Source of the DNA: Toxotes chatareus
Lineage: Eukaryota > Chordata > Actinopteri > Toxotidae
DNA length: 64,000 nucleotides
Direction of reading: 5' to 3'
Assembly (NCBI GenBank): GCA_016801885.1
Contig: CM028889.1
Coordinates: 12,339,001 to 12,403,000 of the forward strand
Shown here: positions 1-15,200 of the stretch, one piece after another
Layout: each line of letters opens with the position of its first letter
How positions within the stretch are numbered: position 1 is the stretch's first letter
Program-made: the position numbers and the translations under genes
Notes under the pieces: generated by a model
Seen by the model: only the letters and a program-made list of their open reading frames with translations
Told to the model about the DNA's origin: nothing
The model's database searches: none

Positions 1-455
1 CATGGTCTAGGAAGGACCAAGCTGACAGAAAAGACCTGCCCTGTGACTGTTAGACTCACAACATTAGCTCACACATTCTGGATAGCTATTGTTAGTGCAT
101 CAGTACACCACAAGATGGTGGTATTGGTATGTTTTGATTAGTTTTTAGCACTTACTGATTAAACTTCATGCAAAAAAAATATGCTCTAAAACTATTATTT
201 TCTTCCCAGAAGTTAAATATGATTCAACTAAATAAAATCAATAATGCCTCATACAAACCTTCATCAAGCTGTTCAGTCAATAGCCTGATAAGTCTGTCCT
301 CCCTGCATCTAGAAATCTTATGGCAGCCATTAATTTGGCAGAACAGTCTCTTGGACTTAAATCTGTGCTCTTCTAATCTGACTCTTAATGGCATCCCTTG
401 TTTGTCTGTCTCCACCACCACCTCCCCTATCCTCCCACCTCTTTTCTTGCTCCAG
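1..455 (+). other. rabgap1l: rabgap1l intron, 3' end
   Basis: Non-coding sequence ending in a pyrimidine-rich acceptor tract (435-455, CCTCTTTTCTTGCTCCAG). Frames reading through it into the exon are chance extensions. Confidence 0.8.
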
Positions 456-584
456 ACATCTAAAGAGGACCTCTTACAGGCTGATTTTGAAGGAGCTCTC
501 AAGTTCTTTAGAGTCCAGCTTCCTAAACGCTACAGAGCTGCAGAGAATGCCCGAAGGCTTATGGAACAGGCCTGTAACATCAAG
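456..584 (+). CDS. rabgap1l: rabgap1l exon: end of TBC/post-TBC region (43 codons)
   Basis: Starts after TCCAG and ends before GTAAGG. It encodes TSKEDLLQADFEGALKFF through QACNIK, including PKRYRAAENARRL. The exon is used only by the long isoform, because the alternative start lies downstream at 5528. Confidence 0.92.
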
Positions 585-1472
585 GTAAGGAGCTCTACAA
601 ACAAAAACATGCATTTGCTAACCCTAAGCCCCATATTTTCTATATTAAAACCAAGACCTAGCCCTCAGTTTTGCATTTTGAAAACACAAAACTGTTGTAC
701 AAGTGTGTTCAAATTCACACCCATCACTCTGAGAGTGACCATGGGTTTATTGTATCTGAGTTTGAGCAATGCAATAAAGAAACAAATTCATTTAAGCAAA
801 AGGGTCAAACATCCAGGAGCATGGCAAGTACAGTTTTGGCTGTCATGGGGATCTAATCCCTGACCTTTTGGTTGCAGGATCCCAGGTGTCTTGGTTTATT
901 GGACTGACTGCTGAGCTGTTTATTGGCGTCATTGTGATTTTTGTATCTTTCTTGTGTATGTGTTTGGTGCCTAGAGCAGGGGTACCACTTGATTTATTTG
1001 TACTGGACTTTACAAAGATTAGCTGTCAGTAAAAAAGACTAAATGAGAGCGTGACATCTTGTTTTCGGGGACCATCTGTTGCTAAAAGTTGTATTTTGCT
1101 TTGGTTTAAGTAGTTGTTTCTTAAGGCATGGAGATTATCAGTGTCTTTTTATTCTGTTTACTCAAAGCAAGCCTGAAACATAAGCCCTGGATATACTGTG
1201 GGCTGGATCAGAAGCCAGACAGAGAGGGAAGAAAAATGTCTCACATAATTGCTGCATTCTTTCACATATAGTTTAGTTATGCTGTTGGCTGTTACCCTTT
1301 GCAGTGTGCTATATTTTTTTATGTTGCTGCTTTTATCAGTCACTCTTGTTCGTTGGTATTCATTGGTCTGGACTAAAATCTCACAATAACAGATAAAAGA
1401 TTAACTCCATGAATGGTAGTCATAGTTTTCCTTAAAGCTCACTTGGCTGTGTGTTCACAAAAATTCCCTTAC

Positions 1473-1507
<35 letters not shown>

Positions 1508-4500
1508 ATCATCCTCCTATTGACCTTAATGAGGCTGGTGGCATTTAGGGAATTTGCTGAGGTCACCAGAGAGCAAAAGCAGTACACAGTGTATTGGATG
1601 TAGTGATAGAGGAAGGAGAGAGTTGACAGAGGCAGATGGAAGAGATTATCACCCTCCCTCCTCTCTTTTTTCGCTCGCTCTCTGTTCATGTCTCTCTGTA
1701 TCTACATAGACTCAATATTTTACATTTCAGGCCTTTTCTGACTTTCTGATCCAGAAAAGCTTACAGTGAGCAGGTTGTGATGTAGTGTCATGGTCAAGGG
1801 AATGTTGGAGGGTTGTAGTTCTTACGATCCCTCCATGTTTGGTGTATTTCTATGCTTTTCTATACAGGATATCCTGCACAGTGGATTGCAGCTTCGCAGC
1901 TTATCTCTAGTGGTTAAGTAGCATTTTGGTACTCTTGCACAATCCTGCAGCATAGTGACGTTGTGTTGTACAAGACCGCACACACACCCTCAAACGTACT
2001 ATATATGCTCACTAACCTAAATACACAAACTTTCGCAGGCATAAACACATTATTTCACTTAATCAGTCTCAAGCATCACAGCTGCTTCAGTGCTCCTTTG
2101 CACGGACTCTACAAATCTCTAGAATGCTTCTGGAGGGATGAACACCATTCAACTTAAGGAAACGACCTGCTGACTGTTTTTTGGTGTGGAGAGCTCTGTC
2201 AAACAAGTAGGCCTCAAATCTCCCTTAGGATCTTGAAGGCCATAGCATATTATTCATATCACCTTTGTACTCAGAAAACCTTTCAGTAACCCCCTCATGC
2301 TATGCATGGAAACATCTGCACTTGTTATTTGTCTGCACTGATTCATTTACAGGAATATGGGCTCCCTCTCATTCTCTCTCTCTCACACACACACCAGAAG
2401 CAACTGACTAACTGAACTGTCATCAAAACAGGTAGTCTGTCTGATAGGACGACTTAGCCACAGGGCACCTAGTTTGTGTCTCTCTCCACTCATTTCTGAT
2501 CATCCCTTGCTAATTTTTCTCTCCCCTACTGTTCCTCAGTTTCCTCTTGTGTTGGCGTATTTATTTTTCACACCTCTTCTCTGCCTCAGACAAGCTTTCT
2601 CTGCTGAGGTCTGGGCAACTCATTTCTTGGCACCTTTCTAACACAAACACACTAAAGCATGTATAAATAAACTGGAAGTCTTGAATTCATTCACTGTGTT
2701 TGGATCAGAAACATTCAGTCACCCTGTAAGAATCCTGGGAAGTGCCTTGAGCTGGATATTGATGGGCTCTTGGTAACATATATGATGGGGAAATGAAATT
2801 CAGGCTTTTAGGAAGAAGTGACTGACCACTACCTTGAACAGTAAATTCATAAGGGAGGACAATACTGAACAGATCCTAGTAGTAATGGCTTACACATCAA
2901 AACTGTGTCTTTGACTTCTGCCATGTTTTTAAACCAGCCATTCTTTTAACGTTTAAAATAGAATATTCCCCGTGGATACAAGTATATGGAGCAAGTCAGT
3001 CAGAAGAAGAGGGGAGATAAAGAGAGGCAAAGACTAATGAAAATGACTAAGAGGAGAACGTCTTGCTTCTCTTCCACTTCTCTTCACATTTCTCCGCTTT
3101 TACCACTGACCATCCAGCCAATCCAAACCGGCTCACCGACAGATAAAACAGCATGTCACAACAGCTCTACATCCCATCACATATCCTGCCATGCCATGCC
3201 ACATCTACTGATGTCACATCATGTCACAAAGCCTTCATACACCACATCATATCACATCGCAACCACCCATAACATAAAATATCAGGGAACAGAGAGAAAA
3301 GTTATAATTTCCTAGATTACGAAAAGACTTCAACACTTAATCAATTCCACCACACAAGATGTTACTAAGATGTTACTAAGCACACTGTTTACAAATCTTT
3401 ATCACAAGGTTTTATCACTAGAGAGAATGACTTTTCAGGCTGCCTGTTGATTTGTAGCTGGTAGAAGTGATTAAAAGCATCTTTGGACCAAGTCAAGCAG
3501 CATTAATTTTTTTGGCAAGAGACTGGCAAAGCTGATGCTGATGCCACAGCCACATCTCTCGAACAAACTGTGGTCCAGTAGTTGGGATTAGAGATGAAAG
3601 GAAAGTAAGGATCCAGGGTTCTCTCACTCCTTTCCTCCCTTAACAAATAATACTGTAATCATTTGTACATGATGTGGCTTCTAGATTAATGGAGATAGTA
3701 TAGCTGCATTACTTTCTTCGGAGGAGCGTTGGAAGACCTGCCATGCTCAACTGCCATCAGAGAAAAAGGGCAAACCAGCCTGTCCAAGCCACTTTGCTTT
3801 CCCTTCAGCCCCCCTTTTACATATTTTTCTCTGTGGACGTCTAAATCGGATCAGCTGAACTCTGTAAGCTGCTTAAAACAGCAAAAGAATTCACTGGCAC
3901 CTTGGCTTGATGAACACAACGGGTAGTAGGGTGGCTTAGCCTTTCTGGGGATTATGGGAAGAATTTGAATTTCTCTGCCTTCTTTAACATCCACCAGACC
4001 ACAGCTGGAGTGGTGACTTTTTAGGACTCTAAGAAAAAAAAGGAGAGAAATGTCGTACATTCATTTACTGCTAAGGGTTTGACTGATTAATCCGGATTTT
4101 GCCAAATCCCCCCAACAGTAAAGCTAAACTTCTAACAGACTGAGGAGAAAGAAGAGAGAAGGATGTGTGCGGAGAGACTGACGGAATAATTTAGAAAGAG
4201 GGAAAGATATGGAGTCCCAGGCTAATACTTACATGGATGGATGAAGACTCAGAGGCTGTAAAGACAGTTTTAAACAGACCTATAGCAAAATAGAGAGAGG
4301 AATTAACAGCATAAAGCATCAGAGTTATAATAGAAACACTGAGTGTTAGAGGGAAGTTTATGGAAACACAAACTGAAGACTTTTGAATGATGCATCAAAC
4401 CTGGTTTTGATGATGGCAGCTGATTTTACAGAAACTGATCGTTTCTGTTTGAGTGATCGTTATAACATTAATCCATCACACTGTTTTTGCATTTAGACCA

Positions 4501-6147
4501 TGTTAAGCTTGTTTGCCAAGTAAACATAGTTTGCATTTATTTGCACAGTTCTATCTAGAAATGCATATGCATGAAGGAGATGAGAGGCAAACTGCACTTA
4601 AACCATAACTGGAGCTGAAGAATGTATCAGAAACTTGACTATAAAAAGAAAGACACAGCATCTTACATTTGTATTTGTCACAGACAAATCCACCTTAGGT
4701 GACTATTCTCTGGGACACAATTATCCAGGTATAATTGGGACAGAAAGAAAACACAGTAAAGACACGTTGGAAGAGAAACACAGAGGGATGAACTCATGGT
4801 TGTTGGTGCTCCCTCAGGGGGGGAGAATGTTTCCAGAGAGGTTGTCATGTAGCTTTAGCCCGGAGGTCCTTTGGGAGGATGCCACAGTATTCAGGCGTTG
4901 TCCAGGACAGCCTTGAAGTTGCTTTCACATCATTTCCTGGGTTTTTACTGTTGGAACGATGTGCAACTGTCAACGACAAGTCACTGTGGCTGATCTGACA
5001 ACTTCCTTCCTATCTCTCTTAACCTCAAACACACACATACACATACAGTGTAGACGTGTAAACAAGCCTTTATCTTTTTTATTTTTACCAGCAGCAGGAA
5101 ATAGAAAGAACAAAACTACTAGACTGCAGCCTTAACAGAGAATCTAAGAGTTTGAGTGATGGAGGGAGAGAGGGGCACAAAGGAGAGAGATGGTAAGAGA
5201 GGGAGAGAGAAACACTCAGTGGAAAGGAAGAAAAAGCAAACTCATCCTCCTTTGTCGCACACTTCTAGCATTACAGAGAGGGAGAGAGAGCGAGACAAAC
5301 AGGTGTGTTGTACTGCCCTCTCGCTCCCCTCGTCCCGCCTCCCCTCAGTGGGTGGGGCTTAGCTCCTGAGGGACTCTTGAAAGCAGCCAGTTGCCTCCTC
5401 CACTCTCAGAGAGAAACAAAACCTGTCAGCTGCACTCCTCTCTGTTTCCATCTCCACCATTTTTCCTTCTATCGCTTCTTCTTCATCCTCTCCTCCTCCT
5501 TGCCACTGAGAGCAAGCAGGAGTCAAGATGATGCAAGAGGTGTCCATCATGGTAGCGTACGATGCTCATGTAGTGGACCGGCCGGGTGAGGAGGACACCC
5601 TGGCTCGCTTGGTCGCCCACTCCAGACCTCTCAGAGCACCCAGACCGGTGGTAGGTCTGTTCTCTCATCACTCTTTCTTTCTTTCTTTTTCTTTCTTTCT
5701 TTCTTTCTTCCTTCCCTGTTTAGGTGTATACCTATTTAACTTTGATGGGAGACATTCACAGCTATTTCTATTGGCCCTTATCTCTTGCAGAGAAAATGAA
5801 AAGAGGAATTCACTTGCTTCTTTCTTTTCCTTTTTTCACTTGACGTTGCTGTTTGTTTTCGTGCTGTTATTTTCTTGTTTTTATCCTTTTTTTCTGGGCT
5901 TTGAATTTGTTTACAAACACTGGTGGAAAATGCAGGTTTTTATAGAAACTTCCTTCAATGCGGTAGAGGGTGTAGACTCAGAGTGGGTATGAGTGTGTGT
6001 GTGTGTGTGTGTTGTGGTGTTGTGTTCCTACTGAAAGTGTCTCTGATGTTTAAGGTTACAGATCTTTGTCAGTCAGTTCAGACACAGAGCTGGTCTGACT
6101 GTCAGTTTGTTTCAATTACTCACATATATTTAGAATCAATGGAGACC

Positions 6148-6232
<85 letters not shown>

Positions 6233-9200
6233 TGTGTGTCTGTGTGTGTGCGCGTGTGTGCGTGTGTGTTTCTCTCACATGGGTAATTGAATTCCATGGC
6301 CTAGTTTTTCCTGAGATGTCCAGTTGGCTTTGTCCCTATTTCAATATTCAAACTCTTGGACTACCACTTTATGTAAGGGTAGATCACCCTTCTTCATGCA
6401 TACACACACACACAGACTCTCCTTCTGGTAGTATAATACCGAGTATGGCACTACTGCCTGTGATTTCAGCTTAGAGGTTTGGGACCAATTCCATTTTTTG
6501 CTGCAGGGATTCAGGTCAGGAAACTAAAAGTGGGCCTGGTACCATTTCCTGCAGCACCAGGCATCTTTAATCGCATTATCAGAGGGGCCCCCCTGTGCTC
6601 AGACTGGCCTCTAACATATACACTGAAAGTGTAAGGGAAGTGAACTTGAGGTTTGGTGATTCTTCAGCTGATTTGAAACTCTAAGTGTGTGTGTCAGCAA
6701 CCATGTGTTTTACTGAAGTGGCCTTGAGCAAGACGCTCAGCCGTGTACATGCTTGCTGGTTGTATCTAAGCAGAGCAGGCTTAGCTCTGCCCCTGGAATT
6801 TCAGGAATAGCACCAAATGAAGTTTGAGATGTTGCAGGGAACAGGGAAATTTGCTGTGAATGTCTGAATATATTAGGGAGTTTGACACTGGGAGCACTTT
6901 CCTGGAATACTGTTGACAACTTGTTGATCTGAGAATTACATTATTTTAGTAAGTAATTGAGATTTTATTGAAAGGTCATGGAGTCGGGGAGTCCTATGTG
7001 ATTGTACCTGTAGTGGTTCTGTATGTTTGAATAAAAGGCTCGCTCCTGACAGGTGAGCACAGCCCAGTTTAGTTTTGCACTTCATTACACAGTCATGCTG
7101 TAGTGTTTGTGTGTTTTAGGGGTGTTGGAGAGCAGCAGGTTGCATAATCAGTAGCCAGACTTCAAGCTTGTCTGTCGGTGATTTCCGTATTAATGTGTGA
7201 CTTGGAGACAACACTTGAGCTTCACTGGTTGTACATTAAAAAAAATATTTACAATTTTTTTTTTTAATCAGCATGGTGGTGCAGATTCAGGAGACCCAGG
7301 TTAAATGTCCCAACATGTTGAAGTGTCCTTCAGCAAAACACTGAATCTCTACCAGCTGCTGTTCTCCAGCTGACACTGATGTCTAAAATCTCCTTTTCTT
7401 AGCCAATCAGGGGCGAGGGTTGGGAAGACGTAATCCTTGCGTTAATTAAGTTTATGTAATTTGGTTTAACAAAAGTGCAATCATTTTAGACTCATAGTGG
7501 CAAACATTCGTCCAATAATGAAGCAGGAACATTTTAACTTTCAAACAAAAATCCCCATTGGAAGAGAAAGTGAGTCATGGTAGCACAAAATAGCAAAAAG
7601 AATTATTTTAAACATTTCACATTTGAGACTATTTAAAATTTCTGTCTACAATAATACAAGCAAGTTAGTGATTGTATTAAAACTTCAAGTGTGTGAGGAG
7701 AAAGTTGAACATCAGGGAGAAAAAAGAAGTCATACTTGGCAGTTTGTTAACCAGCTGGTAATCTGTGACAAACCATCTCATCACATACAAGAAGTTTGGA
7801 AAATATGACACCACCAATGTCTTTAGTTAGTGGGTAAGATTCTGTTGGAAACTGCTTGAAGGCATTAAATGAGTATGTGAGATGAGGTGAAAGCACAAAC
7901 GAGAGGTGGGTTTTTTTAGTATGCGTGTGTTCAACTGTCAACATCAAAATGGCAAATCTGGAGGTGGAAAAAAAAAAAAAAAAATCTCAGGAAACACACA
8001 CACACGTCATCCTCTCCCTCTCTTTCTCTGTCTCTTGCACATTCATTTCATGTTTTAGGCATCTAGGGCTGCTTCATTCACACAGGTTCCAACACATGCA
8101 CAAATGCATCGAGAGGGAAGTTATTCCTTATTCCTTAGTGTCAGAGAAGCTAACAAAAGAAACCACATCTGCTTAATCACATGATTTTGAAAGGGCTGCT
8201 TTGGTTGTATTTCACAGTGTGAAATGTGAGCTACGTAAATTTAAGGTTGGACTGATTTATCCAGCTGTAAAAGAATGCCATCACTCCCATTTCAGAATGG
8301 AGATTAAATGCACCATAATGTGGTAAATTGTTTCTCAGTGGCCTTTTTCCTCACAGACAAGAACAAGGAGGAAATACTAAAGTTCTCACAGTTTTTGGTA
8401 TTAAAATGATCAGATTTAACATCTCAGCTGAAACACACTTTTCATACACATGCTAATATATTGTTGCTACCGGGTGAAAATTCTCTAACCTCCCACATTT
8501 CAACTTTTAGGAGCTAAAAAGTCCCACTTTTGTGACACAGAAGTAGAAAAAACTTTCATTTACAGCAACACAGTGGGTTACTTTCTCAATTTATAGCTGC
8601 AGATAAAACAGAAAAAAAAAAAAAAATTAATTTCTGCAATAAATTTGTGCGTCCTCACAGCACCATGAGCATGTAATAGTCTAGTATATTGGAAGACAAA
8701 CTCCCAACCCTGGCAGTATTGATGGCTTCGGGAGAACACCACATTCAGTTCTAATGCATTGTTTAGTTACAATACAGTGATTATTAAACAGCATGCAGAG
8801 ATCAAGCTGCTCTTTCTTCCCACACAGATAACAACAGAATGTGTCTGAGTTCTGTTGTTTGCTGGGGAATTGTGTGTCAGATAGATTACAGTGTGACGTT
8901 CGTTCAGCTCAGAGGTTCCCGGGCTATAAAGGTCAAGGGTCAACCCACTGGTCAGTGAGGAGGACAGGTAATGACAGTCTTGGTAAACACCCTGAACAAG
9001 TAGCAGGCTATGTTTCACAGTGCTACCTACCTGTATTTGTAGAGAACTGGGAGAAGGAGAGGTGGAAAATATAATCAAAAGGAAAATAAAACAGTCTAAA
9101 TGGTTAGCAGCAGTATAAGTTAGTTCTCATGCGAATTGGTGTCATTTATCATCGTTGTGTCAGATCTGCAAACACCAGACTGCAGCAGACTATGAGGAAG

Positions 9201-12200
9201 TACATGAGTTTAATCTAAAGCTAAACAGGCTGGGAGGAGGGGGCATTTATTGATTTTAGAGTCACATTCATTTGTTACAGCAGCAACAGTTGAGGTACAG
9301 AAGGCCAAATGGCTATGCTACAATAAAGCTTAAAATAATAATCCTGGACATCAGATAAATAGAATAGAATAGAATAGAATAGAATAGAAATACTTTATTC
9401 ATCCCAAGCTGGGAAATTTCGTTATCACAGCAGCAATACACAGGCACTCAGCCTCCAAACATAAACCTCTAATGGTAAAAATAAACAGTATAGACATTAT
9501 TTACAGAAATAGGAATTAAAATAAGAGTACAAAAGGAAGAGTGCCATTTGAATAGAAATATAAAATCTAAGTACAAAAACAAAATGTGCAGTTGAAGCTG
9601 AACCTTGTGTCAGATCTGTCATATACAGCAGTGTTATCTGTGACACAGTGATGAGGTGTTAAACAGTCTTATGGCATGAGGCAGGAAAGATTTCCTGTAA
9701 CGGTCCTTTTGACAACGAAGCTGTCTGAGCCTTTTGGAAAAGGCGCTCCGTTGTCTATCCAGTACAGGGTGGAGAGTGTGATCAGGGTTATCCATGATGG
9801 ATAACAGTTTGTTCAAATGTACAGTGCGTTCCTCCGATTGCTCCAAAACAGACAATGATCCACTCTGTACCCACTTGTGCTAAACACTGAATATCATGTA
9901 GCACTTTATTGCCACACAGAAAGTTGTGTGTTTTATGATCCTGGTTTGTTTGGAATTTGCAGAGAAGTTAGCACAAAGCAACAAAGGTGGATCCTTAAAA
10001 TATTCTTTATATTCTTGTAAATCAGCCCTTGATGAAATGAGACCACAGTCATGAGTTTTTGTTCATTCTTTTTCTGTCTTTTTATATGTAAAACATAAAT
10101 CAAGAAATAAACAACATACAACTGCACCTGTGTAATACGGAATCAGGCCCTTAACTTGATTTAAACAAGACCAGTTAAGGGGACAGACACACAAACACAT
10201 ACATGCACATGCCAGTCTCAGAGGAAGGGTCATGTGACTGAGACTGACCTGGAATCCCCAGCCCTAACAGTGGGCGCTATGGAAACTGCTGTTTCCACAT
10301 AGGAGAGATAACATTGTCACCCACCTGAAGCAGACACACACACACACAGATGCAGTTCAGTATCAGTCAGTCAGTGTATTTCACTGCTGTTTGGTTAGAT
10401 GTCTTAAAGACTTAATATCATTTTAATGTGCTAAGGTAGATACGTGACCCATAGGATCTCAGTGCTTATTTGAAAGTGAATTGCAGAGTCTATTACACCT
10501 CACAGAAAAGTAAAATAATTTGCTCACTAACCACTAATCCTGTGTTTTGCAGATACATAATGTATGATATGTCATTTGTATAATGGTATGTTCATGTGAA
10601 TTGTACTTCCAAGATGCAGAAAAATGCACAAGGAAGTCAAAGACTTTGACTTTGTGTTTGCACTGCATGGTACTTAGATGAGCTTCAGTGAACACAATAA
10701 AGCTCTCTTCAGCCTTTTCTGTATCCAAGCTGTCACAGCTGAGAGGTCACAGGCTCAAAACTGATTCTGACTGATTTCTTCAAGTAAGATTGTTTTAACA
10801 AGTTGTTATAACTTGCTGTGGAGTAATTAGACATCATTCACTGAAAATAAACGAAAAGAAAATAAGTAAATTTACCTCATTTTACATGGCATCAGCTTCA
10901 ATAATAGCCACTGCTGAAGAAATGTTTAAAGGTCCAATCAATATTTTTGACCACGAGTTACATGAATATTTATATATACTTGAAGATTGTGACAGATAGA
11001 AGGAATATGTAACCATATTTGTTTTTGCAGACTGAATATACCATAATTGGAAATATAGTAGGCTTGTTCAGAATAAATTAATAAATTTGGTTTTATATTA
11101 TAATGGCAGTCCTGTGTTTAGTAGAGGATCTATCCTGTGTCTTTATATGTGTATTACAAGCAGGGCTACATATTTTTTTCATGGAATGAAAGCAGTGAGA
11201 CAAAGTCCTCATCCCACTGACTTTCTTCAACAAATGATTGCATCAGAATTCAGCCAACTTTGTCTACACATCGCCGCATTTTCTGTTGTCGTTCATCTCA
11301 TGAGGAAATGAACGCCTTTCAGTGTGGCTCACAGTGTGAACTGACAGCTTCTGATTTCTTAGAATAATGGTGATCAGTTGACATACCACAGTACAGAATA
11401 ACACAAGTGTAACATTTGCAAAATGTAACATTTTAAGGTCAAACGTAAACGTAAATAGAGCAGACTGTGAAATAGAAAACTGTGCAGCACAAACCACAAT
11501 TCTACAAATTTTCAGTTTGTTCAGTGAGTTTTGACCTGCTGTTACTAGAATATCGGTTTATGTCTTGCTCATATGTTGTGACCTCTGACCTTTTCAGTTT
11601 CTTTTAATGTTGGAGATCTCAAAACTGAAACTTGCTCAAATTCTCATGTCGCAGTTAACTAAGCGATTTTAACATAACTTACTTAATATGTAGCATGTGA
11701 GTGATGGTGGATGCTGATTTTAGAGCCCTGTTGAAGTGTTCTTGAACATGACGCCTTGCCCCTACTTTCTCTAAGCTGTGGCCGGTCTCTTACCCTTCTG
11801 GTAGGATGTGAATTGTGTATGTGTCCCAGGAAGAAGGCAAAAAAATAACATTAACAGTGAGAGAAGCAGCAGAGTACAAGTCATTGTCTGACATTTCTGG
11901 TTCCCGATGAGAAAATTTTAATTCTTATTCTTTCAAAATCATTTGTTTTGCTTTTCCAAGTCTACAGTAAAACAGTAATGTAAACAACTTTCCTGCTGTT
12001 TTCAGGTTCCAACCAAAAAGCTTAAGAAGTTTGAAAAAGAATATCAGACACTGAGAGAGAGCCAGCTGCAACAAGAAGACCCCATCGACCGATATCAGGT
12101 AGGACACACATACACACACACAAATATACACATCCCTTTTTTTGTTACACATTACACACACACATACTGTTTATTCATGTTAGAGCAACGTTGTGTCCTG

Positions 12201-15200
12201 TTGGTTTTAAATAAATAACTTCTCAGTCTTAGGTGGTAAGAAAACACTATGCTCTTTAAGTTTGTGATTCAAGTGTGATTCTTTTATTGCAATTCAAGCT
12301 TTTTTTAAGAAGCCTTATTTGTTAAATTTAACCATGTTTCTAAGATTAGAAACAAATCTGCTTGTCAGTTTGTACCTTTGTTAATATTTGTGGCACTGTT
12401 CTTGATTGAAATGTGGCTTCTCACTTGACGCAGCGACTTTTATCTTTATTGACCCAAACATCTATAAAATTTATTTTTGGGCAAAGCTGCCAGGGTGCTG
12501 CCAGAGTAGTTTAGCTGCAGTGATTTTATCTTGTCTGATTCTTCAGAAGGTAAAAACAGGAGAGGTGAGGCAGATATTTATAGATTCATACAAATGCAAA
12601 CTATCGACAAATAGCATCTCCTTATTTAATGCACTCACACATTCACACATTTGTGAAATTAGAAAGATAGAGTAGAAGCCAATGTATTTAGAGCTGTTTG
12701 GGTTATATTTTCATTGTCTGCATTATATTAAATTTATGTAAAATTTAAAGGAACAGTTCAGAATTTTTTAAGTTCATCTCAATCACCCACATGGAAAGCA
12801 TTCATCTTGACAATCTGGAGCCACCTAGTTGTTATAGTTGTAAAAAGCAAAGGAAGTTCACTGCAGACACTGCTGAGGCATTTCATCCAATTTTCATTTC
12901 AGTTGTTTAAATCACAATATTTTTGAGCCTCAAATTTTCTTATGTTCTGGACCGATGTAAACTTTTCAAACTTGGTATGCTGTTTTATTGTTCCCACCCA
13001 CTTTTAATCCAAAACCCAAACAAGGCTGGCCTTGCAAGACTAATGGAGTTGCTTTGGCCCCAACTGAATAAACTCAAAAATACATCTTGGCCCAGCTAAA
13101 AACCAAGGCTGCGTTTCTTAGTTCGTGGAAATTCCGCCGCCAAACAGCAGTCAACCTGCCTTCTTTCAGCTAAACACATCAGTGATCACTTTCTGAGTCA
13201 GTAAAACTCTGATGTCAAGAAATGTGTAATGAAATATCTAAGAAGTGGTAATTATGAGTGGATAATGGAATAGAAATAAACAAATAGTTGCATCAAACAA
13301 GCAAGTAAAATAAAAAAGCACAACCAACAAACAACCAGGAAATTTTTCACCACAAGAAAAAAACCACATCATAGTTACATGTCATTGTTTTTCCCTAAAG
13401 GCAGAAGTGATATGTTGTTGTAAGCAGCAGAGCTGTGTAAGTTGCTGGTTCTGGAGGGAAGGAAGGAAGGCTTTTACTGTAGATAAGAGGTTGGATCAGA
13501 GCCACCTCCTCTGTAGCCAGTAGAAAGACTTTGTTACAGGACAAGACGACAAAAAGACGCAAAGAAGGAATGTTGCTGCTTGTAAATTAGCACAGGGTTA
13601 AATTGTACACGAAGGAATGACTTCTTGGATTTTAGTTACTTTATACTTACTGTAATTCAGCAGTTCACTATTTTTATAAGGCATTATACTCCAGGTTTAG
13701 GTATGTACTTTTTGTGTTGTATTGTTTAGGATGTGTGTTTGTATTTGTGCATGTCTTATTTGCTTTATGTTTGTAAAAATCCATGTGTGATTTTCTTTTG
13801 TTTCTTTTCCTTTTTTTGGGGCAGTTTTACTGTTTCTTGGCTGCTTTCAGTGTTTATTATTAATACAAAATAAAAGCACTCAAAAAAGGAAAGAAGGGAG
13901 TGCGAGAGGGAGAGAGAGGTGGGAATTGTCAGACAGAGAAGGGGAAACTCCTGCTAGGATCATATGTTAAAGTTCAGTCTGTGCTGCTGGAGGCTCGATA
14001 TGAAGATATTGTTGTGACTCATGACGGTAAGCTGCCTCCGCTCCTACAAAGATTTTATTATCAGAGATCTTGCGCACATTCTTATGGTTTCACTGACTGT
14101 AACCACTGACATTTAACAGTTTTCATTTTTTTTGTAAATGGTCTATTGGAAAGGTGTTTAAATTGAGGATTTTCATGTAAATTCTTAGATGCTTAATCAC
14201 TCTAAACCATAAAGTATGCAACAGCTTTAACTGAGGAGACCATCCCGTCCCCACTGAGACAATGTAGGTCTTTCTTCTGTGAGCCCAAATTAAACCCACC
14301 ACTTCGCTGCACACAGGAAGTGATTAATTGAATCTAAGGAGCGGCATGAGGGCTCTTTCCAGGTAAAACTGGTTTTATCTGCTTTTTAAAAACTGTTTTA
14401 TCTGTTTTTTTCCCCTTTATCCTGCTGGTACCTCGTGGTATGATACATGACATAATGCATCAGAGTGATAGAGCTGTGTCTGCTTGCTGGGTTTTTTTTT
14501 TAAGTTTTGACATATGTTTAGATCTGCTGATATGAAACCAAGAGGTGAGAACTCCTTTTTGTACAGAGGTGTGAACTCGGAGCACAGCGTGTGATTAAAC
14601 ATGTTTATCTGTGCAGATATTCAGGTGCATTTATATTTTACATCATACTGTGCTGGTTTATATTTATGAAATGTGATGTAGCAGTTCAGATCAATTACAC
14701 AGTTTATTTATACAATTTTTGCATACGTATTTCTGTGTGTATATGTGTGTGTATGTGTGTGTGATTAATTAGGAGTAGATGAGGTCATCTTTGTAAAAGT
14801 GACAGAATATCACAGTCAGGTGACTGCTAGCAGCTATGACAACTGTTTTGTCCCATTCAGGAATGGTTGTCATGTGAGACTGTTTACAGGCAGACCAGCA
14901 GTCATGAGACTCCACTAACTGTCTGCAATGGGGACTTTAAAATGGTGTGTGAGTGTGTGTGCATGTGTATCTTTCTATGGTTGTGTGGAATATATATATA
15001 TATTTTTTTTTAAACCATATTTTTGAGGACATTTTGGCTGTCTTCACAAGTCTTCCCAACTTTAAAGGGCTGTTTGACAGTTAAGATTTGGTTTTGGGGT
15101 TAGGGTTGGGTTTAAACATTTAGTTGTGATGGTTAAGATTAGGATTAGGGTAAGGGACTAGGTAACGAGTGTCCTCACAACTAGAGTAAGACAAGAATGT

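Larger units (their letters stand above)
585..5149 (+). other. rabgap1l intron, no further exon seen
   Basis: Intronic sequence containing a SINE-like piece (790-905), a CA microsatellite (1475-1504) and short low-complexity TCACA stretches near 3165-3280. I found no open segment with splice borders and recognisable protein. Confidence 0.6.
5651..12005 (+). other. rabgap1l intron with repeats
   Basis: A 6.4-kb intron holding microsatellites, a SINE-like piece and a LINE 3' fragment, which are listed separately. No further exon is supported. Confidence 0.6.

Noticed and set aside
168..863. 231-residue + strand open frame
   Set aside because: Intron read-through on both sides of the real 129-base exon; GT/AG borders define the exon.
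5923..6474. 183-residue + strand open frame
   Set aside because: Most of it is a translated TG microsatellite (Cys-Val repeats).
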